Assembly: GCA_028023455.1 (NCBI GenBank)
Contig: JAQFVV010000158.1
Span: 122,001 to 186,000, forward strand
Direction: 5' to 3'
Length of the DNA stretch: 64,000 bases
Source: Epiperipatus broadwayi
Taxonomy: Eukaryota > Onychophora > Udeonychophora > Euonychophora > Peripatidae
Shown here: piece after piece, positions 1-9,924 of the stretch
How the letters are laid out: every line of letters starts with the position of its first letter
Numbering within the stretch: position 1 is the first letter of the stretch
Position numbers and translations under genes: made by a program
The notes under the pieces: model-generated
What the model saw: only the letters and a program-made list of their open reading frames with translations
Told to the model about the DNA's origin: nothing
The model's database searches: none

Positions 1-610
1 AAAAAAAATCATACATTTAATCATAACTTTGTATCACCTCCATAATATACTTATTGAAGTAATTTTTCACTTGGAACATATAGTCAGTGAAGTTGGTAAA
101 AATAAATAAAATTGTGATGCAATTTTACAGATTGTATAGGGAAGCCATCAACATTGTGAAATTTATCAAGATTATCCACTAGTAGTTGTAGGTTTGGTTA
201 AAAGGATGATGATGGTGGAATTTCTTTGCAATGATAACTATGTGATAAATTGTAGGTTCTCCAAAATTAACTAAAGAATTTTATATAAATAACAAAGTAA
301 TTATACTAGGGAAGATTCTTGTAGACAGGTCCTTTCTATTGCACCCAGGTAATACACTGAAGGGATGACCCAAATAACTCGCATTAATAAAAAAAAACTT
401 AAAAATCAATAGATAATCAAAAAATAATTTTAAAAAAATTGATGCTTCAATACTTGATTTTGCTAATGTTAACTGATGACTTTATTTTATTATATGTGTT
501 ATTTATGTGTTTGTATCATTTTATTAGTTAGACTAGGTCTATGATTATGTGTCTATACTATTTTTGAGAGAGATAACTTTTATTATATTTCGAGCCACTT
601 CATCAGCACT
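1..610. other. AT-rich intergenic sequence
   Basis: No open frame, splice-flanked exon or RNA gene is visible. The only less AT-biased patch, around 305-375, has no recognisable identity. Confidence 0.6.
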
Positions 611-1650
611 TTTATTATAACATATAATAACATTTCACTCTGCTTACACTTTAAAGCAAAATATATTTATATATTCTTTACAGTTTTGACTGTTCCTAGC
701 AGTCTTCATCAAATCTACAAAATTTAAACATTATATCAATACAACCATATTTCATACATATATCTATTATAATCTTATAATTTTATCAATTTAATTATTG
801 ACATCACTTTATTCATTAAACTTACTATTCTATAATTTTTAACATTTTAATTCTATTTTATTCTTTATTTTTCTTATTTATTTTTATTCTTAATTATTAT
901 CATATTTATATTTATTCACCTTTTACCTTTGCCATAATTTTAGAAATTCAATGTAATATTTATGAAATCTTTCTTATATTACTACATTCATATATTTAAC
1001 CTAATTTTTTATTTCACTTACTTGTAAATATTATCTTAATTTTTTTATTATCTTATTCCATTCCTTAATTTCTTCTTTATTCATATTACTATATTCATAT
1101 ATTTAACCTTATTTTTCATTTCACTTACTTGTACATATTATCTTATTCCATTCCTTTTTATCCATATTTTATTCTGCAGAATAAAATATGGATAAAAAAG
1201 GAATTAAGGAATGGAATAAGATAATAAAAAAATTAATTTGTACAAGTAAGTGAAATGAAAAATAAGGTTAAATATATGAATATAGTAATATAAGAAAGAT
1301 TTTATAAATATTACATTGAATTTCTAAAATTATGGCAAAGGTAAAAGGTGAATAAATGTAATTATGATAATAATTAGGAATAAAATTAAAAAAATAAAAG
1401 ATAAAATAGAATTAAAAAGTTAAACGTTATAGAGTAGTAAGTTTAATGAATAAAGTAATGTTAATAATTAAGTTGATAAAATTGTAAGATTATAATAGAT
1501 ATATGTATGAAATATGGTTGTATTGATATAATGTTTAAATTTTTTAGATCTGACAAAGACTGCTAGGAACAGTCAAAACTATAAAGAATAAATAAATATA
1601 CTTTGCTTTAAAGTGTAAGAAGACTGAAATGTTGTTATTATATCTTATAT
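611..1650. repeat. Long foldback (inverted-repeat) element, about 1.04 kb
   Basis: Two long arms are reverse complements around an axis at 1176/1177, inside a near-perfect palindrome centred on CTGCAG. The arm ends match: 640-690 (ttacactttaaagcaaaata) mirrors 1595-1625. The left arm carries an extra copy of a block of about 95 bp (about 983-1076 and 1085-1160) that is single in the right arm, so it is longer. Each arm carries a hammerhead-like core (683-712 on -, 1550-1579 on +). No coding capacity is seen. It is likely a non-autonomous foldback or Penelope-derived inverted element. Identity between arms is high but not perfect, so it is not brand new. Confidence 0.8.
1550..1579 (+). ncRNA. 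Hammerhead-ribozyme-like core, decayed
   Basis: The block reads CTGACAA, then a stem GACTG/CAGTC enclosing CTAGGAA, then AAAAC. The hammerhead core is CUGANGA - stem II - GAAA. The mirror copy in the other arm (683-712, minus strand) reads TTGATGA and AAAAC with the same stem. Comparing the two arms suggests an ancestral CTGATGA. Both copies are therefore damaged at core bases, and one extra A sits between the core and stem II. Stems I and III were not convincingly found. Confidence 0.25.
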
Positions 1651-2398
1651 TAACAAAAAGCAAAAATAAAGAAGGAAAGAGGAAGAGAAAGTATTGAAGA
1701 TTATATCGCTGTTATTATTACATAGGTATACAGTCAATATTATAGTCTAATTAACAAATATCAGAAATTTACACTATAAAATTACTGTGAAAAGCCATCT
1801 AGTGACTGGTTTATTAATTAACCTTACCTTAGAATTAAATCAAATAAAAACAACATAATTTTTCATTCGAGTGGCAGGAATAAACCTATTGGAAACTTGC
1901 ATATAGTTTTTAAGAAAAAATCTTTCTACATTATTAACTAAATTATTGTCTGCAGTAGCTTTCATGGTTTAGGGCAGTGATAGAATTGAGAGCTAAAGAT
2001 TTATGGATAACAGTTCAATCTGACACTTTTGGTGTTTAAATATCAGGAATTTTTGAGTGAGAAATTAATTTAATTATTTATTGAATGTGTGTAGATATTA
2101 TCTTTATTAGATTCTTTATAAGAAATAACCATATTACTAGGTCAAAGGCAAATTAAAAATCTATTTACAATTCACAATAATAGATGAGGTTCTTAATCCC
2201 TTACCCCTTTGAAGGTGTAATGAATATTTAATAATGATATAAATTCTTTTTTTTAAAAAAACAAAGCAAATGTTTAAAATTATTCTGGCAAAGATCTTTA
2301 AGTTATATCTTAAATTCATTACAGCATTTTGGAAAATTAAAAATAGAAATCATTAATACTGTTTAATATTGTCTTTGTTAATAACTTATTTATTTCTA
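1651..2398. other. Intergenic sequence, nothing recognised
   Basis: It contains only A/T-rich sequence and short homopolymers. No repeat from elsewhere in the window was spotted. Confidence 0.5.
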
Positions 2399-2674
2399 GT
2401 TATGCATGAACAAGTATTTCGCATCTCATATGATCACCATTTCTTATACTAGCACATAATTGTTTATAAACAAGGCAAAACTCTCCATACAGTAGTGCGA
2501 CCCTGTGCCAACCAGAGTAATCAATGGATGCCAGAAAAAAGCCAGAAACTAGTTTTGGGATATTGGATGAGTAGGCATTAGATAGGGATTTTATGCACAA
2601 GCCTTCTGGCATCCATTGATTACTCTGGTTGGCACAGGGTGGCACTACTGTGTGGAGAGTTTTGCCTTGTTTAT
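2399..2674 (+). repeat. Family A interspersed repeat, rearranged copy with internal inverted repeat
   Basis: A 71-bp arm at 2466-2536 is repeated in inverse at 2604-2674 around a 67-bp loop, nearly perfectly (GGCAAAACTCTCCA... mirrored by ...GGAGAGTTTTGCC). The loop plus right arm is homologous to 40010-40150 in family A, and 2425-2450 (tatgatcaccatttctta) matches the other end of that family. This copy therefore carries an extra inverted copy of its own 3' segment. Possible imperfect target duplications are CTTATTTATTT and CTTGTTTATTT. A short open frame on the minus strand here is only a by-product of the inverted repeat. Confidence 0.75.
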
Positions 2675-2762
2675 TTTACATCTCATTAATATATGGACAC
2701 TTCTTGTTCTGAATCTATTAAATACAGTATAATCTATTAATAGATACTTTATGTTACCGAAA

Positions 2763-2830
2763 CATTATCTAGCTCCATTGTGCCTTCATTTGGATGCCTC
2801 TATGTTCATTTAACTAAAACAATTTTTATT
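2763..2830 (-). pseudogene. Shred of RTE-type LINE endonuclease region
   Basis: The motif ttgtgccttcatttggatgc followed by tatgttcattt matches the same block in the two larger minus-strand RTE copies (about 12180-12220 and 19575-19615), where it lies in the endonuclease domain. It is a short isolated fragment. Confidence 0.5.
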
Positions 2831-4590
2831 TTTGAAGAATTATTTTTAATATAAAGTACTAAATTAATAATTAACTCTAGAAAAAAAAATGGTTATATAA
2901 ATAGTTAAATATCTTTTTTTATTATTAGTAGTAATAGAATACTATATAGATTTAAATTCACTATCATTATTGTTGAACTTCTATCTTTTAATTTCTACCC
3001 TATTTATAAAATAGAGAATATAATAATGCAGTCATTGTCAGAAAATCAACTAGAATTCTTTTTCTAATAAATCCAAAAACAGGATCACTTATTGCTACAA
3101 CATCTTTCTTAAAAACATTCTATGCTTTAGAAACTATACACACATTAAATTCCATATTGACAATTTTTAGAGATTAACAGATATTAAAATTCAAAAAAAG
3201 TGGGAGCAAATTTTGGGGTCACTACTCCTATTTTTAATGCAGCCACTAGTTTACTAACACCATGTGACTTTCTCTGCTTAGTCATATGTTTTACCCTATT
3301 ATATAACCACCACTGCAGGTCTGATTAATCAACTAACCCCTTTTGGTATAATTCTGTAATATCAATATTTCCAAATTGGATCTAGCTTTTGATTTGAATT
3401 TATGCTTTTAGAAGTACATAATTAACTCAGAAAGTCATGTGATACTTTTAGAATTATCTTTCTAGCCAAAGATTAAAAGGGACTTTATAATTGTCAAAAA
3501 ATTGATAGAAACTTATCAGATATTAAATTTCTATATTTTTGCATGTAAGTGGGCTTGGGTTGAAAACGTTTGAGCTTATTTTGATTTTCAGACAATTAGT
3601 TTGAATAATATGAATAAATAAATATAGCTCAGTTTTGAATCCTAAACCTTCAGTAATGAATGTAATAACCAGAAAATGATCTGAAATATTCATAAAATAG
3701 CTTTCTATTGATTACTGAAGTTTATAATAGATAGCTCTAGAATATATATTATTTTATCTTGGAGTATATTAATAATCTTCAACCAAAGAAATCTATATGA
3801 GCTCATGTGTACATTTGTGCATATACATTGCTATATCTATACAATTTCACAGTTCTACATTTGTGTTAATAATCCATGTGTACATTATAAACAGAATCCA
3901 ACTCCTACATTTATATATGTTTTTCATTAGCATTTAAACTTGTCTTTATGGAATGCAGAATATTTTTATTAACCTTATAGTTAAGCATTATAAATTGGTA
4001 TAACTGACAAGATCATTATTCAGTAAAAAAAAAAAAGATTTTAGAATTATCTGAAAAATTGAATACAATATACCCTGAAAAATACAAGTTTAATAAAATT
4101 GGCACTTCAATCATCAAGCTTTGATTAGTTCGGAACTCTTTGAGAATAATTAATTGTATTTTATGTAAAAGATTTTAATTAGTTACTATAGTAACTAACT
4201 CAACATCTTGCTAAATAAATTCTAGATTTGCTAAACAACTGAAACAAATTCAAACAGAGCTTTGAAATGAGCTAATTTGAATATCACAACAAGAAGTGTA
4301 TACTTCCATATATAATTACAAGAGACCAATGGTATTGGTGAGCTTAAAAGCATGGAAATAAATGTTCTTAATCAAGTTGTTCTAAATTTTAACATAACTT
4401 AAAATTATTTAATTCTCTCATGGAGAACAAAATCAATATAGGTCCTTGATATTAACTATTTGCACATATTACCATATATATTTGCAATTTTCAGGCAAAA
4501 AAGGACTATTTTTAAATTGCTATGCTATCTTTATAAACTTTCATAAATAAATCAATCAAATGGTTAATTACTTGTAGTTTATAAAAAATT
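2831..4590. other. Intergenic sequence, nothing recognised
   Basis: No coding frame or repeat shared with other parts of the window was found. There are short poly-A tracts near 2880 and 4025. Confidence 0.5.
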
Positions 4591-4678
4591 AAGCACTAAA
4601 AATAATAGAGATGGAACTTTGGTCCATGATCCTTGAGCTCCAAAATTCATCATTCTACTGCTGCAATAACTGAGCACA
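4591..4678 (-). mobile_element. tRNA-derived SINE relic, family G
   Basis: Read on the minus strand, the block starts with a tRNA-like head (GTTATTGCAGCAGTAGAATG, resembling a pol III A box), followed by TGGAGCTCAAGGATCATGG, and ends in a tail AGTGCTT. The same order of blocks recurs at 5271-5353, 44641-44720, 56819-56905 and 56953-57015, always on the minus strand. The B box is badly decayed here. Confidence 0.45.
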
Positions 4679-5270
4679 GCAATAAATTAATAATTGTATT
4701 ATACTCAAGAGTTCCTTTTATTCTCCAGTATAATGCTGTTGCTTCTTTTTTTTGCTGAAGATTTCACAAAAAATTTTTAATCAGTAAGAAAATGATATGC
4801 TAAATTACAGAATGAAATAAAAGAATTTTAGTAAAATAAAACTTGTAAATATAAATAGATGTATCAAATTTCATACTGTGCTTTAAATAATGTAGTGATT
4901 ATTTATTAGTTCCAAATATGTAACCAATGCTGGCACTTCTATGTTGGAAAAAGATTTAAATTTATACCATTTAATAAAAGTTACTTCTAAAACTTTTCAT
5001 TCATAAAAGAAAATTCAAGCACAACAGGGTTTTTGTTTTCTCTTCTTTAGCTTCCAATAATTTTAGTTGCACGGGGCATCTATTTATTAAGTTAATAATT
5101 TTATAAAATAATAATTCCATTAAGTTAGTTATTTCACTTCTCAAATAGCGTTTTTTGTAGGATTGATGTGTATTTGATATGTATTTATTTCATCCGCCTT
5201 TTTATTAATGATAAATAAATACATATTCGAATGGTTTGTTGCTTGAAAAGTTCATATCAAATTATGAAGT
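4679..5270. other. Intergenic sequence, nothing recognised
   Basis: Plain AT-rich DNA between two SINE relics. No feature is supported. Confidence 0.5.
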
Positions 5271-5353
5271 TCAAGCACATGAAATGAAAGAAATTAACTA
5301 TGACACATGGACCTTGAGTTCTAGTGTCCACCATTCTATCAATGCTCTAAACT
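5271..5353 (-). mobile_element. tRNA-derived SINE relic, family G
   Basis: On the minus strand: GAGCATTGATAGAATGGTGG, then GAACTCAAGGTCCATGTGTC and a tail ATGTGCTTGAA. It shares the CAAGGTC(C/T)A(T/A)GTGTCATAGTT block with 56953-57015, which supports a real family rather than a chance tRNA likeness. Confidence 0.5.
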
Positions 5354-5530
5354 TAGAAGACCATTGTTAGTGATGAAAGAACGAACAGCATATCACATTA
5401 TTATCATACATCTTAATGCTATTTTTATTATTTTAAAGTTTATACACAAATCACATTTTCAGACATGTATTGGCTAGATATAAAACATTTGCAAAAATAT
5501 AAATTGTTGAAACACACAGGCATATATATA

Positions 5531-6302
5531 CTCTTCAACCATCCATCCAATTGAAAATCTGATGATGGAATGCTCAAAGGCCACCCTAAGGCCAAGATTC
5601 TTGTCACACCCATGTTGACCTAAGGTCAATCTGACCCCTCATGTGCAGGACATAATCCATTTATAATACACATAGAAGGGATGGGCAGACATCTCTACTT
5701 ATGAAATAGCTGAAACACTGGCTTATATATGCCTGTGTCTATATATGTAACACATAGGGTATATGAGCACAGACTTTCACATGACCCACCACTCTCCACA
5801 CTATCTCATAACACTGATACACTTGAACACATATGTTGAAAAGATATATAATCACCAATATGCGTACTTCATGCTAAACCAGCAATCATCTTTTCAGCTT
5901 TTACATAAGTAGAGATGTCTGCCCATCCCTTTTATGTGTATTAAATGGATTATATCCTGCACATGAGGGGTTAGATTGACCTTAGGTCAACATGGATGTG
6001 ACAAGAATCTTGGCCTTAGGGTGACCTTTGAGCATTCCATCATCAGATTTTCAATTGGATGGACGGTTGAAGAGTTGGAGTGTGGAGTAGATTGAAGCCT
6101 GTCCATTAAAGTATGAGGTTTGGCTATCTTAATATATATCTGAGCACTTATAGCATATATGTGTAAAGATGGTAATCTGGACCAACTGATGATTGCTGGT
6201 TTAGCATGAAATATCTTTTCAACATATGTGTTCGAGTGTATCAGTGTTATGAGATAGTGTGGTGGGTCATGTGAAAGTCTGTGCTCATATACCCTATGTG
6301 TT
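5531..6302. repeat. Family B repeat, rearranged inverted duplication
   Basis: The locus reads as the second half of family B (5531-5703, +), then the first half (5749-5891, +), then a complete element in reverse orientation (5903-6302). Arms pair 5531-5703 with 5903-6074 (for example tgatggaatgctcaaagg) and 5749-5891 with 6189-6302. The complete single copy at 22108-22515 defines the normal order. No open frame is present. It is a non-autonomous element of about 400 bp per unit whose two halves were swapped in one arm, a product of recombination or template switching. Confidence 0.8.
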
Positions 6303-6803
6303 AAAATATATATTGTTATATTGGTTTTTTAGTAAGAAATAATAAAACTTTTTAAAAAAAAAAAAAATTATTACAGCAAATGAAATTTATGTTAGAATAA
6401 TTATTAAAACATTGACGCTAATCTTTCTTTTTTTCAGAGTAATTTGGATAAACAAATCTAATTTGCCTTTTAAAAAAGACTGAAATTCAATTTTGTTATT
6501 TCATAATGAATTTACATAAATGATATATACTGTAATCTTTTTTTTAAAAAAAAAATGTTTCTTTATCCCAAGAAATACAAATATTTGTTTGAGTAAAGTA
6601 AACCACAGGAAACAGATAGCATCCCCCCTCCACTCCTTCAAAATAAAGAATCTGTTCAATACTATTTACGTCAGCTTTTCTTTCTTCATTCATTAACCAG
6701 GTGTCGTCAAACAAGTTTCAACAGCAGGTAAGACATGGAGTCGAGTAAAGATTTTTAATGGAGACAAACAAAAATATTTATCTGAAATAACTAGAGAATA
6801 ACG
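6303..6803 (+). other. Upstream region of the 6828 gene
   Basis: AT-rich with two poly-A/T tracts (6351-6367 and 6538-6556). It then becomes less AT-biased from about 6600. A consensus splice donor, CAG|GTAAGA, sits with its GT at 6728-6729, and an acceptor-like pyrimidine tract ends in CCAG at 6700. These could mark a 5' untranslated exon. No acceptor with a good pyrimidine tract lies between 6730 and the start codon, so the transcript structure is unresolved. No clear TATA box was identified. Confidence 0.35.
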
Positions 6804-6818
6804 ATGAATTTTGTTTAA
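6804..6818 (+). promoter_or_regulatory. Upstream open reading frame (4 codons)
   Basis: An ATG opens a four-codon frame that stops at 6816-6818, nine bases before the main start at 6828. If it is in the mature 5' leader, such a short uORF could reduce initiation at the main ATG or allow reinitiation. This is inference only. Confidence 0.35.
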
Positions 6819-6827
6819 CTCATCGGA

Positions 6828-8129
6828 ATGTTTAATTATTTACGTCTCAGCCTGTTATTACTGTTATTAGCGTCCAAGGTAAATGGAAACTTAACGGCAA
6901 TCTATTATGATGGATACGATATGAAAAAGCAATGCCCACCGCAAGATTTGTGCTCTTTTCGGGTGCTGGAAAGTGGATGGACTCATGCAGGCAAAAACAC
7001 TTTACAGGAATTTAAAGATAGTAATTGTTTTTGCGATCCGCTGTGTTGGTTATATGGAGATTGTTGTATGGATGCCGTTAATACTACGGTCATGTCGGAT
7101 TTAAACTTCACAGATCGGACACCAATTTTTACATGCAATAAAATTTTGGGTCATATTGATGGAGTTTATAGCTATAGCAAGTGTCCTATGGACTATAATC
7201 AAATAGATATTCGTGACAAATGCGTTAATGATGCAGATTACATCTCAGACCCTTTTCTAAATATTCCTGTCTTCAGCTTTTATAGTAATGTTACTTATAA
7301 AAATATTTTCTGCGCGGTATGTAATGAAGGAGTCCTTGCAGCATATTCTAAAGCTTGGGTTCCTGTTCTTCGTTGTAAAACTGCCTTTCCTTTACCATCA
7401 GTTCTTACAATCATTAATGATCTTTTCAGGAGAGTTTTTTACAACCATCGAACAGGCAAATGGGAACCAAAAGTTCACGGTGACCCTCTTGTTTCTATTG
7501 GTTGTTCCATGGTGTTGGAACGTCCGCCTTCCGCTTCTGGCCACACAAGATTTTGCAAACCTGCCATTTCTAAATGCGCTTTAAACTGGACTGATATAGA
7601 AACAATTAATAACTGTAAAAAAAACACGGCCTACCTTTATGAAGTGAAGGATGATAATGAATTGGTGTTAACGTATAAAAACGCTGACTGTGCTTATTGT
7701 AATCATAAAGATGTTGTTGGACTATCATGTTCCTATTCTCTCCCCAAAGAAGAGGAAAATCTTAATGGACTTTTGGAAAAAACGGTGAATTATCTTCTCA
7801 TTTTACCTCAACTTGTACATTTGGATATTCCTAAATTTAAAATAGATTTGCATCCTTTAAAATCGCTTTTGTCCAAAGTCCCTATTGTAAAAAATGTTAA
7901 TAAACTGCTATCAGTGGTTAAAAGGAATGCCCCTAATAAAATTTCATCATTTTCTTACGCTCTTCTTTTGGATACTAACTTTACCAGAGGAGGAAATATT
8001 GTGGGGACGGATCAACGCTGTCCAGCTGGGCAAATATACAATCCTTTTAAAAACGAATGTATTAACACTTTATGTGGAAGATTTTCGACTTTCAACAGTA
8101 AAACTAATCATTGCAGTGCACCTGTGTAA
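6828..8129 (+). CDS. Cys-rich secreted protein or GPCR ectodomain, Methuselah/adhesion-GPCR-like, with somatomedin-B-like module
   Basis: The frame encodes 433 residues. Residues 1-20 form a clear signal peptide (a run of leucines, then ASKVNG), and the ATG has purines at -3 and -2. There are 24 cysteines, an even number. Residues 36-82 resemble a somatomedin-B module: C36, C42, then CxCDPxC at 67-73 and DCCMD at 78-82. Residues 139-166 carry SDPFLN, NVTYKN and FCAVCNE, typical of extracellular parts of invertebrate Methuselah-like/adhesion GPCRs. Residues 398-429 (CPAGQIYNPF...C...C...C) resemble the Cys block that precedes the 7TM part. Sequons lie at 21, 85, 92, 153, 252 and 384. No transmembrane segments follow the signal peptide. 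Either this is a large first exon (GT dinucleotides at 8124 and 8126 overlap the last codon and stop, and AAG|GTAAAT at 8180 follows the stop), or a truncated or secreted paralogue. The protein has no internal stops or frameshifts, so it looks functional. It probably binds an extracellular ligand; the ligand is unknown. Confidence 0.85.
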   Translation: MFNYLRLSLLLLLLASKVNGNLTAIYYDGYDMKKQCPPQDLCSFRVLESGWTHAGKNTLQEFKDSNCFCDPLCWLYGDCCMDAVNTTVMSDLNFTDRTPIFTCNKILGHIDGVYSYSKCPMDYNQIDIRDKCVNDADYISDPFLNIPVFSFYSNVTYKNIFCAVCNEGVLAAYSKAWVPVLRCKTAFPLPSVLTIINDLFRRVFYNHRTGKWEPKVHGDPLVSIGCSMVLERPPSASGHTRFCKPAISKCALNWTDIETINNCKKNTAYLYEVKDDNELVLTYKNADCAYCNHKDVVGLSCSYSLPKEEENLNGLLEKTVNYLLILPQLVHLDIPKFKIDLHPLKSLLSKVPIVKNVNKLLSVVKRNAPNKISSFSYALLLDTNFTRGGNIVGTDQRCPAGQIYNPFKNECINTLCGRFSTFNSKTNHCSAPV

Positions 8130-8213
8130 CAAACAGACAGGACTTATAATTTATTTATAAAATCCCATCATGTATGAAGGTAAATCACTTTTATCTTTCA
8201 CTATTCGTAAGAA

Positions 8214-8219
8214 AATAAA
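8214..8219 (+). promoter_or_regulatory. Candidate polyadenylation signal
   Basis: AATAAA lies 85 bases after the stop codon, followed within about 40 bases by a TG-rich and then T-rich stretch (gtgtgcgtgcacattcttctg). It would fit if the 6828 gene ends as a short secreted form. AATAAA is frequent by chance in DNA this AT-rich. Confidence 0.35.
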
Positions 8220-9924
8220 CACGTGTGCGTGCACATTCTTCTGTCAGAGTTCTAAGATTTTTTTTATTTATTTCGTTTTATTTGAAAATCTGAAATAAAA
8301 TTAATAATAAAAAAATATTTTATATTTAAACTATATTTTAGCAAACAAGTTCTCATATTTTAAAATCCATATTAAAACCAAGAACAGACTATTTCCGGTC
8401 AATATTAGAAGGGAAAAGAATTATTGTACATTTGTTAAAGAGGAATTAAAATAATGTATTAAATTGTAAATATATTTGAATAAAAAAAAATATTGCAACA
8501 TAAGGAGAATAATTTATAAATCAATAATGGATTTTAAATATATTATCTTCCTTGTAATAAAAATGAAGTTTAGCGCCTGTATTAAAACTGTTTACACATA
8601 AGGCTGGATGCTCTTAATCAGCAGTACATAAATGTGTTTACAATACACAGCCAGAATGTATATGTATATACACCTTATGCACATGCGCTATAATGTTGTT
8701 TTTAATATCTTAAGGATGTTTTATTGAGTACAGAGGATATTCTCAAACTAAAGCACAAGATAGAGACTTTTGAGAAAAAAAAGAATGGCCATCTTTTCAT
8801 TTTTACCTAAATTCAGTTATGTAGGCCAATCTAAAGCATCTTGGTTTGAGAGTGTGAAGATGTTTTTTAATTCACTTTATATCCATTACTGCACTAATAT
8901 ATAAATTGATCTTTATATATAGATACGATTGTCATAAGAAATACAAACTCAGAAAAGTCTCTCAAGCAATAAGAAAATATTAAATATTTTATATACTGAA
9001 TAAAAAAACAAACACTGATATTAAAAAATGTCTGGGATAATATGCAGCACAGACATTCGTATAATAAATTCATAACAATGTCCTTCATATTCAAATTCAA
9101 GATATTACAAAAAATTATTAGTTATTTTTCAAATTAAAAGAGAGACAAATAATCTTAACAACAAATTAAAATTCCGAAAAAATATTGAATCTTAACATCC
9201 TATTTAAATAAATATTGGTTATTGAAAATTTATATAAGAGCCATTATTTATAGTTTATGCAAGCATAAAATTTTGTGTGTAAAATTATGACATTAAACTG
9301 CCAACACATTTAACTATAAACTTATAAATAATTTTTCTATTAAAATTTTTTTTCGTTTGGTGAATTGTTTTAGTAGAATCATTACTAAAGTATCATTAAT
9401 TTTAGACATTTATAAACATTGATATTAAAAAAACAATGCTTTGTATAAAAAGTTTGATTTGATAATGCTGCTGATTTTCTTTTCTACTTTTTTTAAAGCT
9501 TTACGTTTTTGCTTTTAAATTTTATCTTGTTAGTTGATTTTCATTTTATCAGCTCAGTATTTCAATTGTTGTCATAATAACTTCTATTGTTGAAGTAGGG
9601 TATCCAGTTATTGTTAAATACCATTATCCTTAAATTTTGAGTTATATATTTTCAGTTTTTTGCTTTTATCAATGGTTTTGTCACCTTATAGTTTCTGTTT
9701 TATATCATTTATAGAATTTCTTTTTTTGTATTGCTGCTTTTAAAAAAAAAAAAATCTACTTTCTATTAAACATGCCAGAACATTCTGAAAAACTACTGTA
9801 GCCCAATTTTTTGACATTTTATGTTTAGAACTATTATAATAAAGCACTTCTGAGACCTGATTTTATGAGATATTTCATAATATCTGTATATTCTATGTAC
9901 TAAGTTATCATAGTGTTTCCTTTC
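8220..9924. other. Region downstream of the GPCR-like gene
   Basis: I searched for 7TM-coding exons and found none: no hydrophobic open frame with splice flanks. It holds several A-tracts and no recognised repeat. Confidence 0.5.

Noticed and set aside
2400-2645. An 81-codon minus-strand frame
   Set aside because: It is produced by the inverted-repeat structure of a family A element and has no protein-like conservation between copies.
7288-8160. Other-frame open reading frames overlapping the GPCR-like gene
   Set aside because: They lie in alternative frames of a well-supported coding exon and have no domain signature.
8220-9924. Seven-transmembrane exons completing the 6828 gene
   Set aside because: Hydrophobic short frames exist only as AT-rich noise, without splice sites or GPCR motifs.
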